Shown here: positions 8,359 to 19,896 of the stretch, in pieces
Layout of the letters: every line of letters starts with the position of its first letter
Position numbering within the stretch: position 1 is the first letter of the stretch
Source of the DNA: Oxalobacteraceae bacterium
GTDB lineage: Bacteria; Pseudomonadota; Gammaproteobacteria; Burkholderiales; Burkholderiaceae_D
DNA: 41,791 nt
Assembly (NCBI GenBank): GCA_027490255.1
Contig: JAIXYM010000114.1
Span: 1 to 41,791, forward strand
Direction: 5' to 3'
Translations under genes and position numbers: made by a program
The notes under the pieces: model-generated
What the model was told of the DNA's origin: nothing
What the model saw: the letters and a program-made list of their open reading frames with translations, nothing else
Database searches by the model: none

Positions 8359-9624
8359 TTACACCCTTACTTCGCCGTGACCGAGCACCAGATACTTCAG
8401 CGAGGTGAGGCCTTCCAGACCGACGGGGCCGCGTGCGTGGAGTTTGTCGTTTGAGATACCGATTTCTGCACCTAGCCCGTATTCAAAGCCATCGGCAAAG
8501 CGTGTGGAGGCGTTCACCATCACGGATGCCGAATCCACTTCACGCAAGAAACGCATGGCGCGGCTGTAGTCTTCAGTGATGATCGAATCCGTGTGTTGGG
8601 ATGAGTACGTGTTGATGTGATCAATCGCTTCATCGACATTGGCCACGATTTTGATGGACAGGATGGCATCAAGATATTCAGTGTGCCAATCTTCTTCGAC
8701 AGCGGCCTTGAGATGGGGATAGCCAGCCAGTAGCGCCATGGCTTCCGGATCGCAGCGCAGCTCGACCTGTTTTTCTTCATAGAGCTTGGCCAGGTCGGGC
8801 AGAACCGCTGGCGCAATCGCGCGCGCGATCAGCAAGGTTTCCATGGTGTTGCAGGTGCCGTAGCGATGGCATTTGGCATTGAAGGCCACGGGCAGGGCTT
8901 TGGCGATATCGGCTTTGTCATCGATGTAGACGTGGCAAATGCCGTCGAGGTGTTTGATCATCGGGACTTTGGACTCTTTCATCAGTCGTTCGATCAGACC
9001 TTTGCCGCCGCGCGGCACGATGACATCGACAAACTCCGGCATGGTGATCAGCGCTCCCACTGCAGCGCGATCGGTGGTTTCGATGATTTGTACGGCCTCG
9101 GCGGGCAAGCCGGCGCCGGCCAGTCCTTCGCGGACGAGTTTGGCGAGTGCCTGATTGCAGTGAATCGCTTCCGAGCCACCGCGCAGTATGGTGGCGTTAC
9201 CGCTCTTGATACAGAGACCGGCTGCATCGACGGTCACGTTCGGACGTGCTTCGTAGATGATGCCAATCACGCCGAGCGGCACGCGCATCTGGCCGACCTG
9301 AATACCAGTTGGGCGATATTTCATGTTGGTGATTTCGCCGATAGGGTCGGGCAGGGCAGCGATTTGCTCCAGACCTTCGGCCATCGTGTCGATGGCTTTT
9401 TCCGATAACGAAAGCCGATCAATCATCGCGGGTGCAAGCCCGGCCGCGCGCGCTGCATCGAGATCTTTTTGATTGGCGGCAGTGAGCAGTGCCGCATCAC
9501 GCCGTATGCCGGCAGCAATCAGCGTCAGCGCACGATTTTTGGCGGCGGTATCCGCTTTGGCCATGGCGCTTGATGCTTTGCGTGCGGCGCGGCCAATGTC
9601 GGTCATGTAATGTTGAATATCCAT
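8359..9624 (-). CDS. proA: Gamma-glutamyl phosphate reductase
   Basis: A 421-residue cytosolic enzyme of proline synthesis that reduces gamma-glutamyl phosphate to glutamate-5-semialdehyde with NADPH. Family landmarks are [17 protein letters not shown], the [10 protein letters not shown] segment, and the catalytic cysteine in [11 protein letters not shown]. Length matches ProA. proB is not in the window, which is common in Burkholderiales, where proA lies behind holA and proB elsewhere. It starts 41 bases after holA and runs into hemJ with a 3-base gap, so it belongs to the leuS-lptE-holA-proA-hemJ unit. Confidence 0.96.
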   Translation of the reverse strand: MDIQHYMTDIGRAARKASSAMAKADTAAKNRALTLIAAGIRRDAALLTAANQKDLDAARAAGLAPAMIDRLSLSEKAIDTMAEGLEQIAALPDPIGEITNMKYRPTGIQVGQMRVPLGVIGIIYEARPNVTVDAAGLCIKSGNATILRGGSEAIHCNQALAKLVREGLAGAGLPAEAVQIIETTDRAAVGALITMPEFVDVIVPRGGKGLIERLMKESKVPMIKHLDGICHVYIDDKADIAKALPVAFNAKCHRYGTCNTMETLLIARAIAPAVLPDLAKLYEEKQVELRCDPEAMALLAGYPHLKAAVEEDWHTEYLDAILSIKIVANVDEAIDHINTYSSQHTDSIITEDYSRAMRFLREVDSASVMVNASTRFADGFEYGLGAEIGISNDKLHARGPVGLEGLTSLKYLVLGHGEVRV

Positions 9625-9665
9625 GCTTGTTTCCCGTTACTCGGCCATGAAAGGCCGTTATTCAG

Positions 9666-10700
9666 TTATTCAGTTTTTGTCACACGCAATGCAAGTTGCA
9701 GTAGCGCGTCCCAAGGATCACCCGCAAATGTCTTTGCGCGCAAGCCCTTGATCATGCGATCGACTTGCGACGATTGCGACAAGGCCTGCTGCAGTGTCGA
9801 TAATTTCACGCGCGCGAGTGCTGGTCCCATGAGCCTTTCACGCGGTCCCCAGATCCGATACTCCTTGAGCAGCATGGACAGAGGCTGGCCGTCTGCGGTG
9901 GCCAACTTGAACCGCAGCAGGGTACGAATTTCTTCAGCCACTGCCCACAGGATCAGCGGTAGCGCTTCGCCTTCGCCTTTGAGGCCATCAAGCATGCGCA
10001 CCACACGCGCGACATCACCAGCCAGCATCGCTTCGGACAGCTTGAAGACATCGTAACGGGCGACATTGAGCACCGCATCGCGTATCTGTTCAATCGACAG
10101 CCGGCCCTCAGGATACAACAGCGCGAGCTTGCGGATTTCCTGATGCGCCGCAAGCAGATTACCCTCGACGCGCTCGACCATGAAGTCAAGCGCTGGCCGG
10201 TCGGCACTTTGTCCCTGCGCCGCCAGACGCTGCCCTATCCAGCCGGCCAGGTGCGCGCGTTCGACTAGGGGAATATCAATAAACACAGCCGCCTGCTGTA
10301 GTGCAGTCACCCACGCGCTTTTCTGCGTGGCCTTATCCAGACGGGGCAGGCTGATCAGCGTCACCGTGTCTTGCGCCTGTCCGGTTTGCGCGCAGGCGGC
10401 CGCATACTCCTGCAGCGCTTGTCCACCTTCTTTGCCGGGTTTGCCACCGGGGATGCGTAGCTCGATCAGTTTGCGGTCACCAAAGAGCGACATCGACTGA
10501 TTCACCGATTGCAATTCACCCCATTTGAAATAGCGGTCCACGCTCAGCACTTCGCGCTCGGAAAAGCCGGCGGCACGTGCGCTGGCGCGAATACGGTCTG
10601 CGGCTTCAAGCGCTAGCAGATGTTCGTCGCTGCTGATCACATACAGCGACGCGAGTGATTTTGAGAGATGCGCATCAAGCGCGTCGGCGCGCAGCTGCAT
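9666..10700 (-). CDS. holA: DNA polymerase III subunit delta
   Basis: 344 residues; the delta subunit of the clamp loader, which opens the beta sliding clamp during replication. The start MQLRADALDAHLSK-LASLYVI and the segments ALEAADRIR, FGDRKLIELRIPGGKPGKEG and DFMVERVEGNLLAAHQEIRKLALL are typical of proteobacterial HolA. The domain plan is an AAA+-like N-terminal region without a functional Walker A motif, as expected, followed by the helical collar domain. It starts 8 bases after lptE stops. The same gene order is seen across Burkholderiales. Confidence 0.95.
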   Translation of the reverse strand: MQLRADALDAHLSKSLASLYVISSDEHLLALEAADRIRASARAAGFSEREVLSVDRYFKWGELQSVNQSMSLFGDRKLIELRIPGGKPGKEGGQALQEYAAACAQTGQAQDTVTLISLPRLDKATQKSAWVTALQQAAVFIDIPLVERAHLAGWIGQRLAAQGQSADRPALDFMVERVEGNLLAAHQEIRKLALLYPEGRLSIEQIRDAVLNVARYDVFKLSEAMLAGDVARVVRMLDGLKGEGEALPLILWAVAEEIRTLLRFKLATADGQPLSMLLKEYRIWGPRERLMGPALARVKLSTLQQALSQSSQVDRMIKGLRAKTFAGDPWDALLQLALRVTKTE

Positions 10701-10708
10701 TACAGGCG

Positions 10709-11224
10709 TTATTTCTCGGGCTTGATTCGGGAAAGCTGTCGCATGATCTGACTGACTGCGTCGCGACGCAAGTCGTCATAAGTCATGCGTTCTTCTGTTT
10801 CTTTTGCGAGTGCCTGCGATTCGCTGTAACTGAGGAATGCCTGCAATGCCAGTTCATTGGGCTCGAGGAGCTTTTTGTTTTCTTTGTCTGCGACTTCGAA
10901 CCGAATACGGTAGAGCAGACTGAATTCACGCACCTGACCCTGTGCATTCAGCGTAAGGATTTTCTTCTCTTGTGCCTCGGATAGGATGCGCAGTGTGACA
11001 GCGGCCGTTTTTGGATCAGTTGCCAAAACCGTATTTCCCTGCGAAAGAATGGCACCGCGAAGTTGGCGCTCGAGTGGTGTGCCGCTCGCAGTCTCAATGT
11101 AGACGGATTCGAATGAGAGCTGCGAATTGGGTGTTGTACCGCGCAATTGAAAGCCGCAACCCGATAGGCATGTCAGTATCAGAACTGACATAGCGGACAC
11201 CAGCAGACGACGAGTCGGGGTCAT
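10709..11224 (-). CDS. lptE: LPS-assembly lipoprotein LptE
   Basis: About 171 residues. LptE plugs the LptD barrel in the outer membrane and helps insert lipopolysaccharide. There is a lipoprotein signal peptide, MTPTRRLLVSAMSVLIL, ending in a lipobox LSGC, then GFQLRG, the classical LptE start of the mature protein. I chose ATG at 11224 because AGGAG lies 8 bases upstream; the frame also extends to a TTG at 11245 overlapping leuS, which is less likely. It begins 10 bases after the end of leuS and is followed by holA after 8 bases. Confidence 0.93.
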   Translation of the reverse strand: MTPTRRLLVSAMSVLILTCLSGCGFQLRGTTPNSQLSFESVYIETASGTPLERQLRGAILSQGNTVLATDPKTAAVTLRILSEAQEKKILTLNAQGQVREFSLLYRIRFEVADKENKKLLEPNELALQAFLSYSESQALAKETEERMTYDDLRRDAVSQIMRQLSRIKPEK

Positions 11225-11234
11225 GCCATTCTCC

Positions 11235-13883
<2,649 letters not shown>

Positions 13884-13911
13884 TTAGGTGTGAGTGTAGG
13901 CAGAGCCGGCC

Positions 13912-13917
13912 ATTATA
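13912..13917 (-). promoter_or_regulatory. Candidate -10 box (TATAAT) for leuS
   Basis: Perfect TATAAT on the minus strand 35 bases before the leuS start codon. No good -35 hexamer stands at 17 bases; the candidate there reads CCGTTT. Treat as a weak promoter prediction. Confidence 0.4.
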
Positions 13918-14042
13918 CCGGCTGGGGGCAGGGGAAACGGCGGCGGTTAGGCAGGTTAAGTATTAACGGGCGATCAGAGCGCAAGCGGGGATCCACGCAC
14001 GCAGACCTAAGGCGTTTGAAAAAGCTTGTGGTTCACAACGAT

Positions 14043-14068
14043 GGATCCCAGCTTTCGCTGGGATGACG
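14043..14068. repeat. REP-like hairpin related to the 6979-7073 repeat
   Basis: ATCCCAGC-tttc-GCTGGGAT within GGATCCC...GGGATGACGA. It shares the outer sequence GGATCCC and GGGATGACG with the inverted repeat at 6979-7073 but has compensating changes in the stem (AGC/GCT instead of GGC/GCC). Confidence 0.75.
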
Positions 14069-14155
14069 ATTTAGAGGCCAGATGGTGGTTGCAGCTTCGG
14101 ATGACGATTTAGAGGCCGGGTAGTGTTTGCGGCTCGAGACGTCGATTTGAAGCCG
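14061..14155. repeat. Degenerate tandem repeat, unit about 38 bp
   Basis: GGATGACGATTTAGAGGCC occurs identically at 14061-14079 and 14099-14117, period 38. A third, decayed copy (GACGTCGATTTGAAGCC) follows about 37 bases on, at 14138-14154. The parts between the conserved blocks are also similar (GATGGTGGTTGCAGCTTC versus GTAGTGTTTGCGGCTCG). Confidence 0.7.
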
Positions 14156-14189
14156 CGATGAGGTCCGAGCGAGGGTTTAAGCGTGAATC

Positions 14190-14606
14190 TTATTTCTTCG
14201 GTTCGGTCACGAAACCTATCTTGGTCATGCCGCTACCCTGAGCCGACGCCATCACCTGCGCGATGATTTCATAACGGGTGGATTTGTCAGCTCTCAGATG
14301 CAATTCGGGTTGCGGCTTTTTTTGTGAGGCGGTGCTGAAGCGGATGGCTAGTTCATCCGGGGTCACGAGAGCGTTGTTCCAGAAAAGCTTGCCCTCGGCA
14401 TTGATCGCCAGCGTGATGGTTTCCGGTTTTTCTGGTGCTGCTTGCGAGGGCGCGTTGGGCAAGTCAAGTTTGACCGCGTGCGTAAAAAGTGGTGCCGTGA
14501 TGATGAAGATCACCAGCAGAACCAGCATGACGTCCACCATAGGTGTGACGTTGATCTCTGCCATCGGTGCCTGATGATTGCTTTCGTTGAATCCGCCGAA
14601 TGCCAT
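14190..14606 (-). CDS. exbD: ExbD/TolR family biopolymer transport protein
   Basis: 138 residues with one N-terminal membrane helix and a periplasmic domain. MAEINVTPMVDVMLVLLVIF contains the family's essential membrane aspartate, which carries protons through the ExbB-ExbD motor. With ExbB and TonB it powers transport of iron complexes or vitamins across the outer membrane. AAGG lies about 10 bases before the ATG at 14606. It begins 15 bases after exbB ends and closes the operon. TolR is the alternative, but the neighbouring tonB makes ExbD the better name. Confidence 0.93.
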   Translation of the reverse strand: MAFGGFNESNHQAPMAEINVTPMVDVMLVLLVIFIITAPLFTHAVKLDLPNAPSQAAPEKPETITLAINAEGKLFWNNALVTPDELAIRFSTASQKKPQPELHLRADKSTRYEIIAQVMASAQGSGMTKIGFVTEPKK

Positions 14607-14621
14607 GATGAGTTGCGCCTT

Positions 14622-15338
14622 TTATTGATTGGATTCGGGTTTTTTACGCCGCGTGCTTATCCTTGAACCGGTCGTCAGATGCGCGTGCAGATCGTGCGCG
14701 AAGGCATCGAGTTCAGATAAGGTGATGCGATTAACTCGGGTAAAGGCGTTGTAGGCCAGCACGGCGGGAATCGCTACCACCAGACCGATCGCGGTCATGA
14801 TCAGCGCCTCGCCCACGGGACCGGCAACTTTGTCGATTTGAATCGTGCCGGAAGCCGAGACGGCCGCCAGCGCGTGATAAATGCCCCAGACGGTGCCGAA
14901 TAAGCCAATGAAAGGTGCGGTAGAGCCGACCGAGGCCAGCAATGTCAGCCCGCTTTCCAGACGTGAGGATACGCGGTTGATTTGCTGTCGCAGTGTGCGT
15001 GTGACGAGTTCGCCGGGGTCAACGCTTGCATTGAGCGAGGCGCTATTGGCCTTCACGCTCACTGCCTCCACAGCGTGCGAGGCTAGCGGCGCATAGACCT
15101 GCTCGGTGTCGGCATGGCTGAGCGCCGTGATCGCATCTTCCATGCTCGGCGCATCCCAGAAGTGCTCGACTGCATTCGCGCTACGGCGTATGCGCCAGGA
15201 GGCCCAGGCTTTGGACAGAATGTAGTACCAGCTGGCGATCGACATCAGCAGCAACAGATAAGCGACGGTGTGGGTGATCGCATCGCCTTGCGCCCAGTAA
15301 TGCGCAAAGCCCAAATTCGGGTTCATTGTTTCGTTCAT
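14622..15338 (-). CDS. exbB: ExbB family proton channel protein (MotA/TolQ/ExbB)
   Basis: 238 residues with three membrane helices: one near residues 20-42 (TVAYLLLLMSIASWYYIL) and two in the C-terminal half (LLASVGSTAPFIGLFGTVWGIY and ALIMTAIGLVVAIPAVLAYN). The latter two are the conserved MotA_ExbB domain that forms the proton path with ExbD. A second possible start is ATG at 15326. It lies 30 bases after tonB and 15 before exbD, in the usual tonB-exbB-exbD order. Confidence 0.94.
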   Translation of the reverse strand: MNETMNPNLGFAHYWAQGDAITHTVAYLLLLMSIASWYYILSKAWASWRIRRSANAVEHFWDAPSMEDAITALSHADTEQVYAPLASHAVEAVSVKANSASLNASVDPGELVTRTLRQQINRVSSRLESGLTLLASVGSTAPFIGLFGTVWGIYHALAAVSASGTIQIDKVAGPVGEALIMTAIGLVVAIPAVLAYNAFTRVNRITLSELDAFAHDLHAHLTTGSRISTRRKKPESNQ

Positions 15339-15368
15339 TCGGATCGGTTCTCGGAAAGCCTGCGGAAA

Positions 15369-16208
15369 TCAATTTTGCAGTTTAAGGGTAATGGGTACCT
15401 GGTACCACTCTTCAATGGGTTTGCCGTCGACGGTCGCTGGATTGAAGCGCCAGGTTTTTACGGCATCAATCGCTGCCTGGTCCAGACGCGGGTAATCACT
15501 TGACGATTTTACTTCGACGTGCCCGGCCGTGCCGTCGGCTTTGACTTGAACACGCAAAACTACGGTGCCTTGTTCATTCAGTCGTTTGGACATGGACGGG
15601 TAAACCGGCTTGACATTGGTCGCGCCGTAACTGGCTGGGATGCTGACGCCGGTTCTTGAGGGCGGTGCCGGCGCGGGCGCAGGTGCAGGTGCAGGTGCAG
15701 GTGCAGGAGGCGCGGGTGCAGGAGGCGCAGGACGCGGCGCGGGTTCCGGCGCTGGTGCAGTCGCGGGAGCGGGCGAGGGCGTGGGCGTCGGTGCTGGCGC
15801 AGGGCTCGGTGCAGGCGCGGGTGCCGGAGGCGTTGGCGCAGGTGCGGCCGGACGCGGCGGCGTCGGCTCGGGCCGAGGGGGTTCTGGCTTTGGCGGCGCA
15901 GGTTTCGGGGGCTCGGGTTTTGGAGGCTCAGGCTTTGGGGGCTCTGGCTTCGGAGGCTCGGGCTTCGGAGGCTCTGGTTTTGGCGGCGGCGGCTTGGGCG
16001 GTTCTGGCTTCGGAGGCTCGGGCTTAGGTGGCTCGGGCTTAGGTGGCGGCTCGATCGGTTTGGGTGGTGATATGAGCTCCACGACGACGGGCGGCTCCTC
16101 AGGATCCTTGTGCTGAATCTGAACGATGCCGAACACCAGGAGCAACAGCATCAGGCCATGCAGCGCTATTGCGACGGCAGCAGCGATACCTGAGGTTTTG
16201 GTCATCAT
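15369..16208 (-). CDS. tonB: TonB energy-transducing protein
   Basis: 279 residues. Residues 8-30 form the single N-terminal membrane helix (SGIAAAVAIALHGLMLLLL). A long proline-rich spacer follows: PKPEP-type repeats first, then PAPAP-type repeats. The C-terminal TonB domain begins around residue 190 (GVSIPASYGATNVKPVYPSM) and includes GTVVLRVQVKADG and AIDAVKTWRFNPA. The protein spans the periplasm and passes proton-motive energy to outer-membrane receptors. Two adjacent ATGs (16208, 16205) are possible starts. It begins 29 bases after dapB, so it may be read from the bamE-dapB transcript as well as from its own promoter; no Fur box was recognised in that short gap. Confidence 0.95.
   Translation of the reverse strand: MMTKTSGIAAAVAIALHGLMLLLLVFGIVQIQHKDPEEPPVVVELISPPKPIEPPPKPEPPKPEPPKPEPPKPPPPKPEPPKPEPPKPEPPKPEPPKPEPPKPAPPKPEPPRPEPTPPRPAAPAPTPPAPAPAPSPAPAPTPTPSPAPATAPAPEPAPRPAPPAPAPPAPAPAPAPAPAPAPPSRTGVSIPASYGATNVKPVYPSMSKRLNEQGTVVLRVQVKADGTAGHVEVKSSSDYPRLDQAAIDAVKTWRFNPATVDGKPIEEWYQVPITLKLQN
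15678..16053. repeat. Repetitive coding DNA of the TonB spacer
   Basis: Two repeat types inside tonB: tandem 15-base units (GGCTCGGGCTTCGGA-like, encoding PKPEP) at about 15886-16053, and short GCAGGT 6-base repeats at about 15678-15705, encoding PAPAP. Such repeats can change copy number by slippage, in frame because both units are multiples of three. Confidence 0.85.
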
Positions 16209-16237
16209 GGGCGACTACAGTACGGGCGGCTGCGCTG

Positions 16238-17044
16238 TTAGCGCAGACCGAGTACGTCATGCATGTCGTACAGGCCCGTGGTTTTACTTTGCAGGAAATG
16301 CGCGGCGCGCAGGCTGCCGTGGGCGTAGGTCACGCGACTGGAGGACTTATGGGTGATTTCGATGCGCTCACCAATGCCGGCAAACAGCACGGTGTGGTCG
16401 CCCACGATGTCGCCACCGCGAATGGTGGCAAAACCGATCGATGAGGGATCGCGTTCACCGGTGACACCTTCGCGTGCAAACACACCGACCTTGTTCAGAT
16501 CGCGGCCGAGTGCGTCAGCGATGACTTCGCCCATTTTCAGTGCGGTGCCGGATGGCGCATCGACTTTGTGCCGGTGATGGGCTTCGATGATTTCGATGTC
16601 ATAGCCGTGAGAAAAACTTTTTGCTGCCAGCTCCAGTAGTTTCATGGTGACATTCACGCCGACACTCATGTTGGGCGCGAAGACAATGGCTGTTTTTTTT
16701 GCGGCATCGGCAATGGCCGCCTTGCCCGCATCATCAAACCCTGTGGTGCCAATGATCATCTTGATGCCGTGCTCGGCGCAGTAAGCCAAGTGACGCAGCG
16801 TACCTTCTGGACGGGTGAAGTCGATTAAGTAATCGGCGTCAGCCAGACCGCGCGCAAGGTCGGCTTCGATCAGGACACCCGAAGGTTGGCCGAGAAATGA
16901 TGCCGCGTCGGTACCGATGCTGGGGGCGCCGGATACGTCGAGCGCACCGGTAAGTTTTGCATCAGGATCAGCTGCGATGGCCTCGATCAGCATTCGGCCC
17001 ATGCGGCCGGATGCGCCAGCCACGGCGATTTTCATAGCATTCAT
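16238..17044 (-). CDS. dapB: 4-hydroxy-tetrahydrodipicolinate reductase
   Basis: 268 residues. Catalyses the NAD(P)H-dependent reduction in the lysine and diaminopimelate pathway that supplies peptidoglycan. [19 protein letters not shown] is the nucleotide-binding start; [14 protein letters not shown] and the catalytic [15 protein letters not shown] segment are all present, as is [10 protein letters not shown] near the end. ATG at 17044 is used, but the family usually starts at the internal ATG 17035 (MKIAVAG); neither has a clear ribosome site. It begins 15 bases after bamE stops. Confidence 0.97.
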   Translation of the reverse strand: MNAMKIAVAGASGRMGRMLIEAIAADPDAKLTGALDVSGAPSIGTDAASFLGQPSGVLIEADLARGLADADYLIDFTRPEGTLRHLAYCAEHGIKMIIGTTGFDDAGKAAIADAAKKTAIVFAPNMSVGVNVTMKLLELAAKSFSHGYDIEIIEAHHRHKVDAPSGTALKMGEVIADALGRDLNKVGVFAREGVTGERDPSSIGFATIRGGDIVGDHTVLFAGIGERIEITHKSSSRVTYAHGSLRAAHFLQSKTTGLYDMHDVLGLR

Positions 17045-17059
17045 TAGACGGAGAGCTTG

Positions 17060-17518
17060 TTATTTGTTTTGTGGTGCGGCGATACGAAGCAGGTAGTCAT
17101 TTTCTTCGGGCAGATCACCGCCTTCAAAATGAGAGACTCGGCCTTCTTTGAAAAATATGACGACCCGGCTGCTGGTAATTTCGCCATCACCTTTACGGAT
17201 GCGGAAGGGATAATCCCAGCGGGTTTCATGGAACAAGTCGGTGAGTAGCGGGGTGCCGAGCACAAAGCGTACTTGCTCGGGGGTCATGCCCACTTTCAGT
17301 TGTGCCACCATCTCCTTCGAGATGAAGTTACCCTGCTGAATATCGGGTCGGTAGACTGGTACCACGCCAAACAGCTTTGATTTTTGCACCGTCTGCACGA
17401 TGCCGCTGCTATCGACCGGGGCTTCGGTCGACGATGGCTTGCTGGAAAACAGTTTGCTCGCGGTTGAGCAGCCGTTCAGACTCACAGCGACGAGCGCGAT
17501 TAGCAGTACATTTTTCAT
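17060..17518 (-). CDS. bamE: Outer membrane assembly lipoprotein BamE (SmpA/OmlA)
   Basis: About 152 residues from ATG 17518: lipoprotein signal [17 protein letters not shown] with lipobox LNGC, then a SmpA/OmlA domain ([36 protein letters not shown] across the family's core, [12 protein letters not shown] after it). BamE is an accessory part of the BAM complex that inserts barrel proteins into the outer membrane. The frame reaches back to 17569, but that would run through the fur promoter and put extra residues before the signal peptide, so the later start is chosen. Divergent from fur and tightly followed by dapB. Confidence 0.93.
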   Translation of the reverse strand: MKNVLLIALVAVSLNGCSTASKLFSSKPSSTEAPVDSSGIVQTVQKSKLFGVVPVYRPDIQQGNFISKEMVAQLKVGMTPEQVRFVLGTPLLTDLFHETRWDYPFRIRKGDGEITSSRVVIFFKEGRVSHFEGGDLPEENDYLLRIAAPQNK

Positions 17519-17559
17519 TGGACGCGCGAACGAGAGAATCATGGTGTTCAGTAGGTGAA

Positions 17560-17589
17560 TTGAGCGCACTGGCCAAAACGCTATATGAT
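17560..17589 (+). promoter_or_regulatory. Sigma70-type promoter of fur
   Basis: TTGAGC at 17560-17565 and TATGAT at 17584-17589 with an 18-base spacer, 30 bases before the fur start codon. Predicted from sequence only. Confidence 0.6.
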
Positions 17590-17619
17590 AAAGCAGTTCC
17601 CGTTACCTTTAGTGAAATC

Positions 17620-18048
17620 ATGCCGACTAACCCCGCCGACCTGAAGTCCAGTGGATTGAAGGCCACGCTGCCTCGACTGAAAATCCTTGAGATCTTCCAG
17701 AGCAGTGCGGTGCGACATCTGTCCGCCGAAGATGTCTATAAGCTCCTGCTGGCTGAAAATCTAGATGTCGGTCTGGCAACCGTTTACCGGGTGCTGACCC
17801 AATTTGAGCAGGCCGGACTGCTTAGTCGTAACCATTTTGAGTCCGGCAAGGCCGTTTTCGAGCTCAATGAGGGCTCGCATCATGATCACCTGGTTTGCCT
17901 CGATTGCGGGCTAGTGGAAGAGTTTTTTGATGACGAAATTGAAAAACGTCAGCACCGCATCGCCGAGGAGCGGGGCTTCAAGCTCACTGAGCACGCGCTC
18001 GCTTTGTACGGTAATTGCGTGAAGGACAATTGTCCGCACCGTACCTGA
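17620..18048 (+). CDS. fur: Ferric uptake regulator Fur
   Basis: 142 residues from ATG 17620, which fits both the family length and the usual betaproteobacterial start [21 protein letters not shown]; the frame is open further upstream but that part is not Fur-like. The winged-helix DNA-binding domain includes [18 protein letters not shown]. The metal-binding region has HHDH (His87, 88, 90), CLDC (Cys93, Cys96) and CVKDNC (Cys133, Cys138). Fur represses iron-uptake genes when iron is plentiful. It is transcribed away from bamE-dapB-tonB-exbBD and ends 18 bases from the convergent hrcA. Confidence 0.97.
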   Translation: MPTNPADLKSSGLKATLPRLKILEIFQSSAVRHLSAEDVYKLLLAENLDVGLATVYRVLTQFEQAGLLSRNHFESGKAVFELNEGSHHDHLVCLDCGLVEEFFDDEIEKRQHRIAEERGFKLTEHALALYGNCVKDNCPHRT

Positions 18049-18066
18049 CCCGGGGCGCGTCCTTGT

Positions 18067-19098
18067 TTAGGGATGTGACAAGGCGTTCGACAAAAGCCTT
18101 GCTGTGATGTCGACAATAGGAATCACACGTTCGTAGGCCATGCGGGTGGGACCAATGACGCCGAGCGTTCCGACGATCTTGCCATTCGCCTCATAGGGCG
18201 CAGTCACCACACTCATGGATTCCAGTGGCATCAGTTGTGATTCGCCACCAATGAAAATCTGCACGCCGGTGGCCTTGCTGGACATATCGAGCAAGGCAGT
18301 AAGCGTGGTTTTTTGCTCGAAGATGTCGAAGAGTTTGCGCAGCGAACTCATGTTCGATGACAAATCTTCAATCGACAGCAGATTCCGCTCGCCCGAGATG
18401 ACGATATCTTCGCCGCCACTGGTCATGGCATCGCTTCCCACTTCAACGGCTGCCTGCATCAGGCGGGTCATGTCGGTTTGCAGCTGTTTCAGTTCTTCTT
18501 TTAGTCGTATGCGTACATCATCAAAAGAGAGTCCTGCATAGTGCTGATTGATGTAATTGGCGGCCTGCACCAGCTGCGCCGGTGTGTAATCGATGTCGGT
18601 CAGCATCAAGCGGTTTTGCACATCGCCATCTGGCGCAACGATGACGAGCAAAATACGTTTTTCAGAGAGTCTGAGGAATTCGATCTGCTGGAAATGCATT
18701 TCCCGTCGGGGGGTCAGCACCACGCCGGCAAATTGGGAGAGCGATGACAATACCTGTGCTGCACTCGCGATGATTTTTTGTGACGATGCGCCGGATTGAA
18801 ACCGCGATTCCAACGAGCTTTCGTCAATACTTTGTACGGTGAGCAGACTGTCCACAAACAGTCGGTAGCCTCGCGGCGTAGGCACTCGACCTGCTGAGGT
18901 GTGGGGACTGGCTACCAGTCCCAGCTCTTCGAGGTCAGACATAATGTTGCGTATCGTCGCTGGCGAGAGGTCCAGGCCGGAAATTTTTGCCAGCGAGCGT
19001 GATCCAACAGGTTGACCATCAGCTATGTAGCGTTCAACCAGTGCTTTTAGCAGTGTTTGTGCGCGAATATCGAGTTGCATGTGATCTATTCTAGCCAT
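18067..19098 (-). CDS. hrcA: Heat-inducible transcription repressor HrcA
   Basis: 343 residues. HrcA binds CIRCE operators and represses chaperone genes. The N-terminal winged helix is evident ([23 protein letters not shown], then [20 protein letters not shown]), as is the C-terminal [30 protein letters not shown]. The family usually starts at MQLD, which here is the internal ATG at 19080, so the first six residues may be non-coding. I found no CIRCE sequence upstream of grpE, dnaK or dnaJ; its target is probably groESL elsewhere. It follows the HAD gene after about 24 bases. Confidence 0.95.
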   Translation of the reverse strand: MARIDHMQLDIRAQTLLKALVERYIADGQPVGSRSLAKISGLDLSPATIRNIMSDLEELGLVASPHTSAGRVPTPRGYRLFVDSLLTVQSIDESSLESRFQSGASSQKIIASAAQVLSSLSQFAGVVLTPRREMHFQQIEFLRLSEKRILLVIVAPDGDVQNRLMLTDIDYTPAQLVQAANYINQHYAGLSFDDVRIRLKEELKQLQTDMTRLMQAAVEVGSDAMTSGGEDIVISGERNLLSIEDLSSNMSSLRKLFDIFEQKTTLTALLDMSSKATGVQIFIGGESQLMPLESMSVVTAPYEANGKIVGTLGVIGPTRMAYERVIPIVDITARLLSNALSHP

Positions 19099-19122
19099 AG
19101 TGAGCGTCGTTCGCTAGCAATC

Positions 19123-19845
19123 TTAACGATTAGTGCTGCGCAGATGCAGCCACTGTTCGAGTTCATGTAGCGATGTGAGCGTGGCATCGGGTTCGATGTG
19201 TGCCTGTTGCTCTGATTTGTCTGTCTCATGTCGATTCAACCAGATTCCTGTCAGTCCTGCCTTTTGCGCGCCCTCCACGTCGAGTCGCAAGTCGTCGCCC
19301 ACGTAAGCAACTTGCGAGGTAGGGAGTGCGAGCGCCTCGCAGGCCGCATGAAACACAGCAGGATCTGGCTTGGCGCGACCAATTTCATGTGCGGCGAGCG
19401 ATACGCTGAAGTGGTGATCCAGGCCGATCTGGCGCAAGTCAGCTGCACCATTGGTGAGCGAACCCAGGGTAATCCGCTCTGCCAACCGGGGCAGGCACTC
19501 GAGTACATCATCAAACAGCGTGACCTGATTACGCGCCGTCGTGAATACGTCCATCGCCTCGTCAATACGCGTCGTATCTGCCCCGCAGGCCACAAAGGCT
19601 TCATGCAGCGCCGCATGACGCAGTGCCCAGAGATCGACCCGGAACCGGGGATTTGCAGCCATGAGTTCGCTGCGGCGTGCGCGCATGGCAGCGATTGTGT
19701 ATTGCTCCGTGACCAGCGGAACTTGCTCGCTAAGCCAGTCGAACAGCAGCGTCTCGGCGCGCTCAATGACCGGGGTAATTGGCCACAATGTGTCATCGAG
19801 ATCAAACAACAAAGCCCGTATGGGTTCGTGTGCGGGGGCATTCAT
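19123..19845 (-). CDS. HAD-IA family hydrolase (pyrimidine/flavin-precursor phosphatase type)
   Basis: 240 residues of the haloacid dehalogenase superfamily. Motif I LLFDLDDTLWPI carries the nucleophile and acid aspartates, motif II is LGSLTNG, motif III includes the lysine of GRAKPDPAVF, and motif IV is YVGDDLRLDV. The helical cap and overall sequence resemble YigB-type phosphatases, some of which act on the riboflavin precursor 5-amino-6-ribitylamino-uracil phosphate; the substrate here is not determined. It diverges from nadK and precedes hrcA on the same strand. Confidence 0.85.
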   Translation of the reverse strand: MNAPAHEPIRALLFDLDDTLWPITPVIERAETLLFDWLSEQVPLVTEQYTIAAMRARRSELMAANPRFRVDLWALRHAALHEAFVACGADTTRIDEAMDVFTTARNQVTLFDDVLECLPRLAERITLGSLTNGAADLRQIGLDHHFSVSLAAHEIGRAKPDPAVFHAACEALALPTSQVAYVGDDLRLDVEGAQKAGLTGIWLNRHETDKSEQQAHIEPDATLTSLHELEQWLHLRSTNR

Positions 19846-19896
19846 GGCGGTTTCCGGTGATTCATTCAGACCGCCAATTATGGTCTAATCCCGTGC

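Noticed and set aside
15640..16116. Plus-strand frame coding a glycine/alanine repeat protein
   Set aside because: It is the antisense of the proline-rich TonB repeats; the composition follows automatically from the GC-rich repeat and there is no ribosome site.
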